Source of the DNA: WTGU01 sp965200925
GTDB lineage: Bacteria; Pseudomonadota; Alphaproteobacteria; UBA828
DNA length: 64,000 bases
NCBI GenBank assembly: GCA_965200925.1
Contig: OZ241738.1
Location: forward strand, 1,364,001 to 1,428,000
Reading direction: 5' to 3'
In this document: piece by piece, positions 1-8,367 of the stretch
How positions within the stretch are numbered: the first letter of the stretch is position 1
Layout of the letters: every line of letters starts with the position of its first letter
Program-made: the position numbers and the translations under genes
Notes under the pieces: model-generated
Seen by the model: only the letters and a program-made list of their open reading frames with translations
Database searches by the model: none
What the model was told of the DNA's origin: nothing

Positions 1-1049
1 GCTTCCGTCAGCTTCAGGTTCTCGGCCCTGAGCGCCTCGTTTTCCTGCCGCAGCGCGTCCGGCCGTTCATCCCCCGAGAGGGCGGCCGGGGGAACGGAGG
101 CGGTTCGCCTCGCGGCGAAGGGGAACGGCGTGCGCGGCTCGCGGTTCGCGACGCCCACGGTGGCGTGCAGGCAGGTGGCGACGAGGAAGTCTTCGAAGGC
201 TTCCGCTCCGCCGGCCCAGGCGGATATGCGCGTCCCGACGGTGAGCGGGTGGTCGTAAGGCTCCGCCCGGTAGGGGTCGAAACCGGGCTTGTAGGTCCGC
301 ACCGCTTGGTGGAAGACGGACAGTTCCTTGCCGACCCGATCGGTCAGGGCGAAGGATGCCGTCGCCGTGACGATGGCGACATGAGCCGCGCCCAGCGTGC
401 GTTCGAAGACGGATCTCGGCGAGACCAGCGTGGTCGGTGGGTCGTCGTCGCGATCGCGCGTCGCGATGGCCAACACATCCTGCTGCCGCTCCGGGTCGCA
501 GAGCAGCGCAAGAAACTTCTCCACCCGTTCCGGCGTATTGATGAGCCAGGGCCCGGCGCCGATCGGCCGACCATCGACGGCGACGCCGAACCGGTTCGCA
601 AGCCACCGGACGAGGCCGGGAACGGACAGGGCGGGTGGGCTTTCTCCCCGCGCCGCGCAGCCGAGCCGCACATGCGTGCTTACCGCCTCCCCATCCTTGG
701 TGATCTCGGCTTCGGTCGTCCATACGCGGTCCGGCGCATGGTCGTCGGCCTCGTCCAGCCGCGCCATCCAGCGGCCGGCATCCGGCGCCGCTTCGACGCG
801 GAGCGGAGCGGCCCCGGCGAGTTTGAAGCCTTCGCCGCGCCATGCTTCCGCCGGCAGGCTCCGCCCGGCGCGGTCCTGCATCCAGCGCGACACTTCGTCC
901 CGCACCTCGCCGAATGCGCCGTCGAGATCGTCGGCGGGGATGCGCAGCGTCGCCCGACACACCGGCGGTGCGAGCGGGCGCGCACCGCGCATGCGCGGCA
1001 GCGCCTGCGCCAGCTGCTCGGCCAGACTGGCTCCTCCTTGAGCGGTCAT
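1..1049 (-). CDS. Hypothetical protein, partial (C-terminus beyond the window)
   Basis: The minus-strand frame from an ATG at 1049 is open to the window edge (349 codons) and has natural-looking protein composition, unlike the competing frames, which are Arg/Pro/Ala-rich. A GGAGACAGG ribosome site lies just upstream of the ATG. Residues 1-300 look like a mixed alpha/beta globular domain, with a run of hydrophobic and charged residues near residues 215-270 that includes YKPGFDPYR and YDHP. The last visible residues (LRQENEALRAENLKL) have the heptad pattern of a coiled coil that continues out of view. I do not recognise the family. It points away from the ssb/alkB/primase cluster, so it is transcribed separately. 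It could be a maintenance or regulatory protein of the mobile element, but the sequence does not settle that. Confidence 0.7.
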   Translation of the reverse strand, partial: MTAQGGASLAEQLAQALPRMRGARPLAPPVCRATLRIPADDLDGAFGEVRDEVSRWMQDRAGRSLPAEAWRGEGFKLAGAAPLRVEAAPDAGRWMARLDEADDHAPDRVWTTEAEITKDGEAVSTHVRLGCAARGESPPALSVPGLVRWLANRFGVAVDGRPIGAGPWLINTPERVEKFLALLCDPERQQDVLAIATRDRDDDPPTTLVSPRSVFERTLGAAHVAIVTATASFALTDRVGKELSVFHQAVRTYKPGFDPYRAEPYDHPLTVGTRISAWAGGAEAFEDFLVATCLHATVGVANREPRTPFPFAARRTASVPPAALSGDERPDALRQENEALRAENLKLTE

Positions 1050-1498
1050 GGTCCTGTCTCCGCCGGTACGGCGGCGCCGGCATCCTCCTCCTTCTACCCG
1101 CCTGCGTCCACCTGCCGGCCTCCCGCGTGACGACCTTGAACCTCCTTGACGGCCTCGGCCGACGCCGCGTTCACCGGAGCGAATAACCGCAAGGGCCGCT
1201 CCCGTCACGAGAGGGCGGTCCATGGGCCGGGGCTGGCCCCAAGCCCGCCACGGCTTGCATGGCAGTCCCATGGAGAGCCACGCGGGTTGCCCGTCTTGTT
1301 TGGGGAGGCCGGAAGGGCCGCGATCCCGATCTCGGTGCCGGGCCGGAGCCAAGCGATCGCCCCGGCGCGTCCGGTCGGCGCGGTCCCCGGGCCGGAAAGG
1401 CGAGGAAGGGGAAGCCCGGAAGGGGGCGAGCGCCCCGGGGGCGGGAGGGAGACTCCCACCCGGCGGCGTTCTCGACCCCTCTATCGCAGGAGCTTTCC
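1050..1498. other. Intergenic region without a convincing gene
   Basis: About 450 bp separate two divergent genes. Open frames cross it on both strands, but all are Arg/Pro/Gly-rich and lack a credible start, as expected by chance at this GC. It probably holds the promoters of both flanking genes, though I see no clear -35/-10 pair. Confidence 0.5.
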
Positions 1499-1678
1499 AT
1501 GTTCGACGACCTCTTCGAGACGCCGACCGCCGGGACCGTCACCGGCCTCGCCGACGGCAACGACGCCTGCTTCCCGCCCCCCTTCGCCAGCGACCGGCTG
1601 CTGGCCGAGATCGGACTGTCGGTCCGTGCCGTCCGCGAACTCAGGGGCTTCCCTCCCGGCACCGGCGCGGACGGATGA
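1499..1678 (+). CDS. Small hypothetical protein (59 aa)
   Basis: The ATG at 1499 is preceded by AGGAGC with good spacing, and the product is 59 residues (MFDDLFETP...). Composition is natural: acidic at the N-terminus, then a short predicted helix (LLAEIGLSVRAVREL). The same frame is open further upstream, but that part is Arg/Pro-rich and looks noncoding. It lies about 100 bp before ssb in the same orientation, so it may be the first gene of the ssb transcript. No family is recognised and no function is assigned. Confidence 0.5.
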   Translation: MFDDLFETPTAGTVTGLADGNDACFPPPFASDRLLAEIGLSVRAVRELRGFPPGTGADG

Positions 1679-1784
1679 CAGGAGGGAAGGGGAAGGTTCG
1701 AGAGGGTGAACGGGAAGGGGATCGAGAGAGACCCGGCCCGTTCGCCAAGCCAACGTCTGCAACCAGGACCACAAGGAGATCGTC

Positions 1785-2240
1785 ATGTCCTTCGGATTGA
1801 ACCGCGCGCAGGTGATCGGCCGCCTCGGCGCCGACGCCATCGTCAACCACCTCGCCAACGGCGGCAGGGTCGCCAACCTGTCCATCGCCACCGACGAGGG
1901 CTACGTCGACAAGGCCACCGGCGAGCGCCGCGAGCGCACCGAGTGGCACCGGGTCGTCACCTTCCAGGACGGGCTGATCGGGATGCTGGAGAAGCACGCC
2001 CGCAAGGGCCGGCTGGTCTACGTCGAGGGCAAGCTGCAGACCCGCAAGTGGCGCAAGGAGGGCGAGGGCAGCGACCGCTACTCGACCGAGATCATGCTGG
2101 TCCCGGGCGGGCGCGTGCAGTTCCTCGACAAGCCCAACGGCGCCACCGCCCCGGCGACGACGCCCGCCGGCGGCGAGGCCGCGCAGGGTGCCGCCAAGGC
2201 CACGGTGGCGGACGACACCGGCAACGAGATCCCGTTCTAG
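1785..2240 (+). CDS. ssb: Single-stranded DNA-binding protein
   Basis: A 151-residue protein with a single OB-fold (about residues 5-112) typical of bacterial SSB. It contains the family's NRAQVIGRLGAD opening, an aromatic WHRVV strand and the strand carrying YVEGKLQTRKW. A linker rich in Ala, Pro and Gly leads to a tail ending NEIPF. That is the partner-recruiting tip of SSB, here less acidic than the usual DDDIPF. AAGGAG precedes the ATG. SSB coats single-stranded DNA and recruits replication and repair enzymes. The setting with a Toprim primase-like gene and plasmid-type DUF genes suggests this is the mobile element's own copy, not the housekeeping one. Confidence 0.95.
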   Translation: MSFGLNRAQVIGRLGADAIVNHLANGGRVANLSIATDEGYVDKATGERRERTEWHRVVTFQDGLIGMLEKHARKGRLVYVEGKLQTRKWRKEGEGSDRYSTEIMLVPGGRVQFLDKPNGATAPATTPAGGEAAQGAAKATVADDTGNEIPF

Positions 2241-2267
2241 CGGGCCTTCCTCTCCTCCCCCCCACTC

Positions 2268-2300
2268 GGGCCGGCGCCTTGCGGCGTCGGCCCCTTTTTT
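2268..2300 (+). terminator. Rho-independent terminator after ssb
   Basis: An 11-bp GC-rich stem (GGGCCGGCGCC against GGCGTCGGCCC, one G-T pair) with a short loop is followed by a C and six T residues. It lies 28 bp after the ssb stop and is oriented to end the ssb transcript. Confidence 0.85.
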
Positions 2301-2445
2301 GCCCCCCGCCCGGAGGCCACCGCCTCCAACGACGGCTTGACCGGCGGGGTGTCGCGCTTGCGCATCGATCCCCATCGCCGCGCGTCGGCCAAGAGGCAGA
2401 GCGAAGCGGTGCGTCGAGTGCGACGAGTTCGCATGGGAGGACACT

Positions 2446-3006
2446 ATGAGCATCTTCGGGCAGGGAGCGGCGATCGTCCCCGACTTCATCACCGAGGCCG
2501 AGGAGCGCCGCATCCTCTACCGCATCGGCGAGGCGCCCTGGTCCGGCGAGCTCGGACGCAGGGTGCAGCAGTACGGCTTCCGCTACGACTACCGGAACCA
2601 CGATCCGAACCGGCGCGCTCCCGCAGCGGCGTTCCCGCGCTGGGCCGAGGCCATGGCCCGGCGCCTCCTGCCCCTGTTCGACGGCGTGCCGCCCGAGCAG
2701 TGCATCGTGAACGAGTACCGCCCCGGACAGGGGATCGGCATGCACGCCGATCACGCGGCGTTCGGCCCGGTGGTCGTCTCGCTCTCGCTCGGCGACGAAT
2801 GGCGGATGCAGTTCCGGCGCCGCAGCGTCCGGCCCTATCGCCGCGACGGCCTGCCCTGCGACGAGTTCGCCGTGCTTCCCCGCCGCTCCGCGCTGGTCCT
2901 GCGCGGCGCCGCACGCCGCGACTGGATGCACGGTATCGACCGTGCGGCCAATGCCCGACGGCGGACCACGCGCGTCTCCGCGACCTTCCGGACGCTCGCC
3001 GGATAG
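2446..3006 (+). CDS. AlkB-family 2-oxoglutarate/Fe(II) dioxygenase
   Basis: The 186-residue product has the AlkB core. The iron ligands are His100 and Asp102 (in GMHADH) and His162 (in WMHGID). The 2-oxoglutarate-binding arginine pattern is RVSATFR at 176-182, which matches the family's RxNLTFR except that N-L is replaced by S-A. AlkB enzymes remove methyl groups from damaged DNA or RNA bases by oxidative demethylation. A GGGAGG site precedes the ATG. It follows ssb after a terminator, so it likely has its own promoter. Carriage on a mobile element suggests a role in repairing or demodifying the element's nucleic acid. The exact substrate cannot be read from the sequence. Confidence 0.9.
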   Translation: MSIFGQGAAIVPDFITEAEERRILYRIGEAPWSGELGRRVQQYGFRYDYRNHDPNRRAPAAAFPRWAEAMARRLLPLFDGVPPEQCIVNEYRPGQGIGMHADHAAFGPVVVSLSLGDEWRMQFRRRSVRPYRRDGLPCDEFAVLPRRSALVLRGAARRDWMHGIDRAANARRRTTRVSATFRTLAG

Positions 3007-3143
3007 CCCGCTCCACGGGCTCCGCTCCGCCCGAGTAGGGGCGGCGGCGCTTGCGCTTCGCACATCGCCCGCCCGCCGCGCACCGGCGAGAGGCGCGAGG
3101 CGGGCCGGGACGGTGCGTCCCGCACTGCCCGGAGGGAGCCGCC

Positions 3144-4121
3144 ATGAACGCCACCGACATCGCCGCCGCCCTCGCCGGGCGCGCCGAGCAGGTCTGCCGG
3201 CGCTACCTTCCCAACGGTCGCAAGCAGGGACGCTACTGGACCTGCGGCAACGCCCGCGGCGCCAGGGGCCGATCCCTCTTCGTCCGTCTTGCCCCTCCCG
3301 GTGTTCCCGGCAAGTGGACCGACGCCGCCACCGGCGAGCACGGCGACCTGCTCGACCTCATCCGCACCGCCATCGGCGCCGCCGCCCTCAAGCCCGCCCT
3401 CGACGAGGCCCGCGCCTTCCTCGCCATGCCGGCGGCCTCCGCCGGTCATGGCAGCGACGCCTACGACCGGGTGCAGGCCGCCCGCCGCCTCTGGCGCTCC
3501 TGCCGCGCCATCGACGGCAGCCATGCCGAGGCCTACCTCCAGGCCCGCGCCATCCACCGCTGCCGCTTCCCCGCCCTCCGCTTCCATCCCGCCCTCAACT
3601 ACCGCGACCGCGACGGCTTCCACCGCCTCCCGGCGCTCGTCGCCGCCGTCACCGCAGACGGCAGCGCCATCGACGGTATTCATCGCACCTGGCTCGATCC
3701 GAACGCACCCGCCAAGGCCGCCGTCGCAAGCCCGCGCAAGGCGCTGGGCCACGTCCATGGCCGCGCCGTCCGCTTCGGCGCGCCCGGTCACGACACCCTG
3801 CTCGTCGGAGAGGGCATCGAGACCGTGCTCTCCCTGGTCACGGCCGTTCCCGCCATCCCCGCCGCCGCCGCGCTGTCCGCCGGAAGCCTCGGCGCATTCG
3901 CGCCCCCTTCCGGCCTCGCCCGCCTCGTCATCGCCCCCGACAACGACACCGAGGGCGAACGCGCCGCCCAACGCCTCCGGCGGCGCTGCGACGGGCTGGG
4001 CATCGCCACCGCCGTCGTCGCCCCCCAACGCAGCGACTTCAACGACGACCTGATCGCCTTCGGCCCGCAAGCACTTACCGCCAGGATCGCGCCCTTGTTC
4101 CGTCCGATCTCCCGGTGCTGA
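3144..4121 (+). CDS. Toprim-domain primase-like protein (DUF7146 type)
   Basis: A 325-residue protein of the plasmid/phage Toprim family. The N-terminus has a shortened primase-type zinc-binding region (Cys and TCGN around residues 13-35). A mid domain has the DUF7146-like pattern. The C-terminal Toprim domain carries the catalytic Glu in GEGIET (about residue 220) and the acidic motif APDNDTEGE (about residue 263). I chose the ATG at 3144 because GGAGGGAG lies eight bases upstream; the frame is open further 5' but with poor composition. Such proteins prime or unwind DNA during replication or transfer of mobile elements. Enzymatic activity is inferred. Confidence 0.85.
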   Translation: MNATDIAAALAGRAEQVCRRYLPNGRKQGRYWTCGNARGARGRSLFVRLAPPGVPGKWTDAATGEHGDLLDLIRTAIGAAALKPALDEARAFLAMPAASAGHGSDAYDRVQAARRLWRSCRAIDGSHAEAYLQARAIHRCRFPALRFHPALNYRDRDGFHRLPALVAAVTADGSAIDGIHRTWLDPNAPAKAAVASPRKALGHVHGRAVRFGAPGHDTLLVGEGIETVLSLVTAVPAIPAAAALSAGSLGAFAPPSGLARLVIAPDNDTEGERAAQRLRRRCDGLGIATAVVAPQRSDFNDDLIAFGPQALTARIAPLFRPISRC

Positions 4122-4577
4122 ACCGCGGAAGCACGGCCGTGCGGCATCGCGGTCAACAACGACCGCGATGTCGCAAGCACCGAGGCCCTCGCTATGGGGA
4201 AAAGAAAAAACCGCCTCCTCCTACGTCCTTCTATCCTGTCCGACGCGCACCGCCCCGTCAACCCTTCGGGTCCTTCGCTGCGCTACGGCTCCCGCTAAGC
4301 TACGCTAGGCGGGCGGCAATAAAATCGCGGGCCGTGTCACTCAAGCCCCCTTTCGAATGAGTGCTGTAGCCCGGGGCTACAGCACAACTTATCCGGGCTT
4401 TCGTTCCCGCACCACCCCACGATTTTATTCCCGCTCAACCGCCAAGCTTCGCTAACCGGGAGTGACGGAACGGTGCGCGCCGAACCCATGGGGAAGGACG
4501 TAGTGGTTGCTTGGAGAGTTGGTTGGCGAGAGTTCGGCAATCGACCGTCACGCCAACGACAACCGATGGAGGAGAGA
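4122..4577. repeat. Intergenic palindrome and nested inverted repeats
   Basis: This gene-free stretch contains a perfect 12-bp inverted repeat with a single-base spacer at 4361-4385 (arms GTGCTGTAGCCC and GGGCTACAGCAC). It is flanked at 4318-4327 and 4420-4429 by a second, perfect 10-bp inverted pair (AATAAAATCG and its complement). Further out, related AAGCTACGCTA-like and AAGCTTCGCTA-like segments near 4296-4310 and 4442-4456 continue the symmetry imperfectly. Local AT content rises here. The structure could be a replication origin, an oriT, a recombination site or a remnant MITE. Confidence 0.6.
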
Positions 4578-4694
4578 ATGAGCGACTTCCCGATGAATCA
4601 CGACAGGCTGTACTGCGCCTCGTGCATGCGAGAGTTCGAGGGGAAGCGAGAGGAAGATGGGACCGATCGGAGCGAAGGAGAGGAGGAGGAAACG

Positions 4695-4994
4695 ATGATC
4701 ACGATTTGGAACATGCGCACCCAGAGGGTGCCCGACGGCGCGGTCCCGATAGGCCGCGGAACACCCTTCGGAAACCCGTTCCTCGTCGCCGATCACGGCC
4801 GGCAACAGGCCATCGCGCTCTTCCGGTCGTGGCTCTGGCGGAAACGCCTCGACGAGGGCCGCAACCGGCAGGCCATCGCCGAGATCGCGGCACTCCACGG
4901 CAAGGACCTCGCCTGCTTCTGCGCACCGAGACCCTGCCACGGCGAAGTGCTGGTCAAGGCCGCCGCATGGTGCGCGGCCCAACTCAAGCGATAG
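4695..4994 (+). CDS. DUF4326 domain-containing protein
   Basis: A 99-residue protein of the DUF4326 family, recognised by the N-terminal IGRGTPFGNPF motif and the C-terminal cysteine motif CFCAPRPCHGEVL. The start at 4695 has AGGAGGAGG upstream. An alternative in-frame ATG at 4578, also with GGAGGAG, would add 39 residues including a CASC pair and a strongly acidic linker, so either start is possible. The family is common on plasmids and phages and is usually found near SLOG/DUF2493 genes, as here, where the DUF2493 gene starts only 9 bp downstream. The biochemical role is unknown; nucleotide-related chemistry has been suggested for SLOG-associated proteins. Confidence 0.85.
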   Translation: MITIWNMRTQRVPDGAVPIGRGTPFGNPFLVADHGRQQAIALFRSWLWRKRLDEGRNRQAIAEIAALHGKDLACFCAPRPCHGEVLVKAAAWCAAQLKR

Positions 4995-5003
4995 GAGAGA
5001 ACC

Positions 5004-6005
5004 ATGACGAACATCAACACCGACCGCAACGCGATGACCGACGCCTTCGCCAAGGCCGGCATCGACACCACCACCTTCGACCACACCGGCGACGACCGCG
5101 AGCCGGGACACGCCGCCTCCCCCACCGCCGCAGCCTGCGACGCCGCCAGGCTCTACGGCGCAACACCCGATCCCGACGAACCCGACAACCGGCCCGTCTG
5201 GGACAAGGACGGGGCCATCGCAGGCACCCAGCAGGCCTTCCACGTCCTCGCCCAGGACATCGCACCCGACGGCTACCAACTCGCCGACGAGCGCGAGTGC
5301 CTCCTCTGGGGCTTCGTCAACACCTTCCACGCTCAGGTCCAGCGCCTCGACCGCGCCATCGACGGCATCGCTCCCGAGATGCGAGAACTCGGACGCGCAC
5401 AGGACGGAACCGAGGTCAAGGCTTGGCAGCTCGAACGCCTCACCGAGCGCGCACACAACCTCGGCGACCGGCGCGACGCCTTCGAGAAGCTCCGAGACTT
5501 CGCCGCCGAGGCCTACACCGCCGAAACCGGCAAGCAGTGGCGGCCCCGACACGGCTCTCACACCAGCCACACCGGCAGGCTCACCTCCGCCGCCATCGAC
5601 GCACGCGACTTCATCCGCGCCCGCAAGGACCGAGAGACACGCGCGCACCTCCCCGACGGAACCCTCGTCGCCGTCGCAGGCGGCAAGGAGGCCGAGGACG
5701 CCGACGCCATCTGGGCCGTCCTCGATCGCGTCAAGGACCGGCACGCCGACATGATCCTCCTCCACGGCGGCGGACCCGGTGCCGAGAGGATCGCCGCCTC
5801 CTGGGCCGAGCGCAACGAGGTCCACCAGATCGTCTGCAAGCCCGACTGGGACAGACACGGACGCGCCGCTCCCTTCCGACGCAACGACGACCTCCTCAAC
5901 CTCCTGCCCAAGGGCCTCGTCGCCTTCCCCGGCTCCGGCATCACCGAGAACCTCATCGACAAGGCGCGCCAGATCGGCATCCCCGTCCACCGCGTCGCAG
6001 CCTGA
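5004..6005 (+). CDS. DUF2493 (YspA/YpsA-related SLOG) protein
   Basis: A 333-residue protein. The C-terminal third is the DUF2493/SLOG Rossmann-like domain: a beta strand with VAVAGGKEAEDA near residue 222, the glycine-rich LHGGGPGAERIAASWAE near residue 252, then VCKPDWDRHGRAAPFRRN. The N-terminal 200 residues are helical and carry many charged residues, forming the extension typical of plasmid-encoded members. SLOG domains bind nucleotides or their derivatives, and this family is often linked to mobile elements and conflict systems. It is probably translationally coupled to the DUF4326 gene, as GGAGAG lies in the 9-bp gap. The ligand is unknown. Confidence 0.88.
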   Translation: MTNINTDRNAMTDAFAKAGIDTTTFDHTGDDREPGHAASPTAAACDAARLYGATPDPDEPDNRPVWDKDGAIAGTQQAFHVLAQDIAPDGYQLADERECLLWGFVNTFHAQVQRLDRAIDGIAPEMRELGRAQDGTEVKAWQLERLTERAHNLGDRRDAFEKLRDFAAEAYTAETGKQWRPRHGSHTSHTGRLTSAAIDARDFIRARKDRETRAHLPDGTLVAVAGGKEAEDADAIWAVLDRVKDRHADMILLHGGGPGAERIAASWAERNEVHQIVCKPDWDRHGRAAPFRRNDDLLNLLPKGLVAFPGSGITENLIDKARQIGIPVHRVAA

Positions 6006-6023
6006 ACACCATCCCAACCTCCA

Positions 6024-6062
6024 GGGCCGGTCCCCGCAACAGGGATCGGCCCTTCCCTTCCT
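6024..6062 (+). terminator. Rho-independent terminator after the DUF2493 gene
   Basis: An 11-bp stem (GGGCCGGTCCC against GGGATCGGCCC, one G-T pair) with a 7-base loop, followed by a T-rich stretch, lies 18 bp past the stop codon. Confidence 0.75.
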
Positions 6063-6738
6063 TGTCTCGCCATCGGAGGCCGCGCCGCCGCCGAGACGGC
6101 ACGGCAACGGCTCCCCCTGCGAGGTTCGCCCCGAGAGAGCCGGTCCCCCTCACGGGAAGCGGCTCTCCCGCCGCACGACGCCCGACCGCATCGCCGTCGC
6201 CGACCGCGCGACCGACCGTCGCGCCCGCACCGGCCCGCTCCCCTCGCCGACCCGGGGCCCCAATCCCCTTCCTCCGCATCCTGTGATACTCTCACGGCAT
6301 GGAAGCCGTTCCACCCTCACACCCTACGCACCTGGGGTGCCCTCATAGCCGAGCGCGCGCTTGTCATGCCGTTTCCCGCGCAAACGGCGACAAATGCCGC
6401 CCGGGTGTTGTTGGGAAAAGTGTATGCCCTCAGCATACGCCGCGTGTGACGAACGTCATACATGGAACGATCTCAACGCCTTGCGCGTCACTGCCCCGTC
6501 ACACGGGACGGTATCGGTGGGTGTTGGAACAAGCTCGCTTCCACGCCGAGCTACCGGAATGGGTGTGCGCAGGACTGCGCTCGTTGACGACGGCTACCAA
6601 TCTGGTATCTTGGCCGAAGGCCTCGTTTGGGAGCCCTACGGTCCACGAACGGGGTTTTCGACGGGCGCGGCGCCGGGAATGTTCAACGTTTCCCGAACCG
6701 GATTGTGTCCGAAGCGCGCGAAAAGGTTGGCAAAACCG
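6063..6738. other. Gene-free region with small hairpins
   Basis: No convincing coding frame. Two hairpins are visible: a 7-bp stem GAGAGCC...GGCTCTC at 6135-6167, and a 6-bp stem GTATGC-CCTCA-GCATAC at 6422-6438. The second half is less GC-rich and probably holds the promoter of the ribbon-helix-helix gene. Confidence 0.4.
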
Positions 6739-7074
6739 ATGACGCGGACGCTGCAAAAGAACATCCGGGTCACGCCCGGGCAGTGGAATCGTATCGAAAA
6801 CGCCGCGAAGGAGCGGGACGTTTCGGCGAACCGGCTCGTCGTGGAGCTCGCCATGGAGGCCCTCGACCGTCGCGAATGGCCCCGCACTGCACTGGAAATT
6901 CAGCTCTTACGCTCCAGCATGTTCACCGCCCAAGCCACAGCCCGCGACATGATCGCCGCCGGGCGCGAAGAGGAGGTAGAGGAAATCCGTGACTTCATCT
7001 CATCCATCGTGCCCGATCCGGACGCGCCTCCCCCTCAAGATGGAGCGGCCCGGCGGCAAAACCATGATCGATGA
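6739..7074 (+). CDS. Ribbon-helix-helix protein (plasmid mobilisation-type)
   Basis: The 111-residue product opens with a basic beta strand followed by two helices (LQKNIRVTPGQWNRIENAAK, then SANRLVVELAMEAL). This is the ribbon-helix-helix pattern of plasmid mobilisation and partition proteins such as TraJ/MobC-like DNA binders. The second half is an amphipathic helix rich in Glu and Arg with an acidic, Pro-rich tail. The ATG at 6739 fits the domain boundary. The frame continues 126 codons upstream, but that part lacks protein-like composition. It likely binds an operator or oriT of the element as a dimer. The nearby relaxase fragment at 8912-9199 fits that origin. Confidence 0.7.
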   Translation: MTRTLQKNIRVTPGQWNRIENAAKERDVSANRLVVELAMEALDRREWPRTALEIQLLRSSMFTAQATARDMIAAGREEEVEEIRDFISSIVPDPDAPPPQDGAARRQNHDR

Positions 7075-7764
7075 AGGCGACGATCCGTGGATTCGCGTCC
7101 ACCTGCGCCAAGACGTCGGCCCATGATTGCAGCGGACACGAAGGGACTTCGCAGCCGGTAGCGTTCAGCGGTTCTGGATCTGAGGTGCGTGCCCGCGTGG
7201 GAAGCACTCTTGATCTCCGGCCCAACCGGGGCTACGGCCTCCGTGGGCGGGCGGTAGCACCACGAATCCTCATCTGATGTGCGTTACGAAAGGTCGCGAA
7301 GGCTGGCACATCGGCCTGGGCCTCGTCCATCGTCGCGACCGGAAGCCGATATCTATCGCTCCACATTTGCCACCGGATGATGCGGTTGTGTGTTTCACGG
7401 CAAGGAAATTCGCTCCATTCCCCGGTCTGCAGCACCGATGGCGCGCTCGCCAGCCCGCCGATTTCGAAATAGCAGGGCCCAGGATCATGGCGGGAAGCGG
7501 AGCCACCCTCAGCATCGCGGGGCGGATATGGCGCACATGGCTCTCCGCATCGCGCGGCTTCGGCGCCACCGGCTCTTCGATACCGATCGCTATCGGGTCG
7601 AGTCCGGCATCCTTTCCCGGGGACGAACCGCGAGGATTCTCTGATCCGGTTAAGCCGCTGCGGGTAACCCGGCGCGGTGCCGGCCGCGGCCGCAACGACG
7701 GGATTCCGATTGGCCGAGCGGAAACAAAACCATAGTGGCCGCTTGCTTTGCAGCGCCCAGTCGT
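7075..7764 (-). other. Region without an intact gene; possible frameshifted relic on the minus strand
   Basis: No single frame looks fully coding. On the minus strand, two adjacent frames each have a stretch of natural composition. One lies near 7490-7640 (DPIAIGIEEPVAPKPRD), the other near 7290-7490 (YFEIGGLASAPSVLQTGEW, then RLPVATMDEAQADVPAF). This is what a gene with a frameshift near 7480 would give. I do not recognise the protein, and the plus-strand frames here look like shadows. Confidence 0.3.
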
Positions 7765-8367
7765 TCAACCCAACCTGTCGAGAATGTATTGGCAGCCCGA
7801 GTCGAATCGGGGAAACAACTTGCAATTGTAACCGCCGAGTTCCTCCAGGACATCCTGGTCGCCGAAATCCTTGTCCTTGTTCAGGAAGCAGCTCGGACGG
7901 GCGTAATCCCGCTCGAGATGTGCGAGGACGGCCGAATAGACGAACGCATCCTGCGGCGAAAAGTCGTGCTTGCGCCGGTATCGTGCGGCGGCCGCCAATA
8001 CGGACGCTTCGAGCGGGATCAGGTCGGCCGTCTCGATAAGCCGGGAACGCACCTTCTCCAAGCGCCCATCTTCCTCGTTGGCGCTGCTGATCAGCAGATC
8101 GGTCAGGTCGCGAAACCGGCCGAGTTGATCCTCATAGGCCGCGCTTCGGGAGAGCTGCCTCAGTTCCCCGTCGAGCGCTTCTTTCATTTTCTTGCGTTTC
8201 CTCTGCCGCCTCACGAGGGTTTCGTAAGGTTCGGCCAGGGAATAGGCGGGTACGGCGAGCCGCACGCGGCCCGCTTCGCCCAGGCTCAGGATTTGTTCAC
8301 AGCTCGCGCTTTGCTCCTGGAGCAAGGCAAGTTCGAGCACGAAGTTCGACTCCAGGTAGATGTTCAC
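7765..8367 (-). CDS. PIN-domain protein
   Basis: A 200-residue protein with PIN (FEN-like RNase) topology. The N-terminal strand is MNIYLESNFVLE, with Glu6 in place of the usual first Asp. A later acidic residue sits in SPQDAFVYSAV (Asp140), and the C-terminal strand motif is FLNKDKDFGD (Asp165, Asp170). PIN proteins are usually metal-dependent endoribonucleases and frequent toxins. The ATG overlaps the stop of the upstream gene by 4 bp, so the two genes are translationally coupled. The upstream partner is a nuclease-fold protein, not a typical small DNA-binding antitoxin, so this is not a standard VapBC pair. The Glu-for-Asp change may be tolerated or may reduce activity. Confidence 0.8.
   Translation of the reverse strand: MNIYLESNFVLELALLQEQSASCEQILSLGEAGRVRLAVPAYSLAEPYETLVRRQRKRKKMKEALDGELRQLSRSAAYEDQLGRFRDLTDLLISSANEEDGRLEKVRSRLIETADLIPLEASVLAAAARYRRKHDFSPQDAFVYSAVLAHLERDYARPSCFLNKDKDFGDQDVLEELGGYNCKLFPRFDSGCQYILDRLG

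Noticed and set aside
165..1130. A plus-strand frame over the left-edge gene
   Set aside because: Arg/Gly-rich with low-complexity composition; the minus-strand frame from 1049 has a better ribosome site and natural composition.
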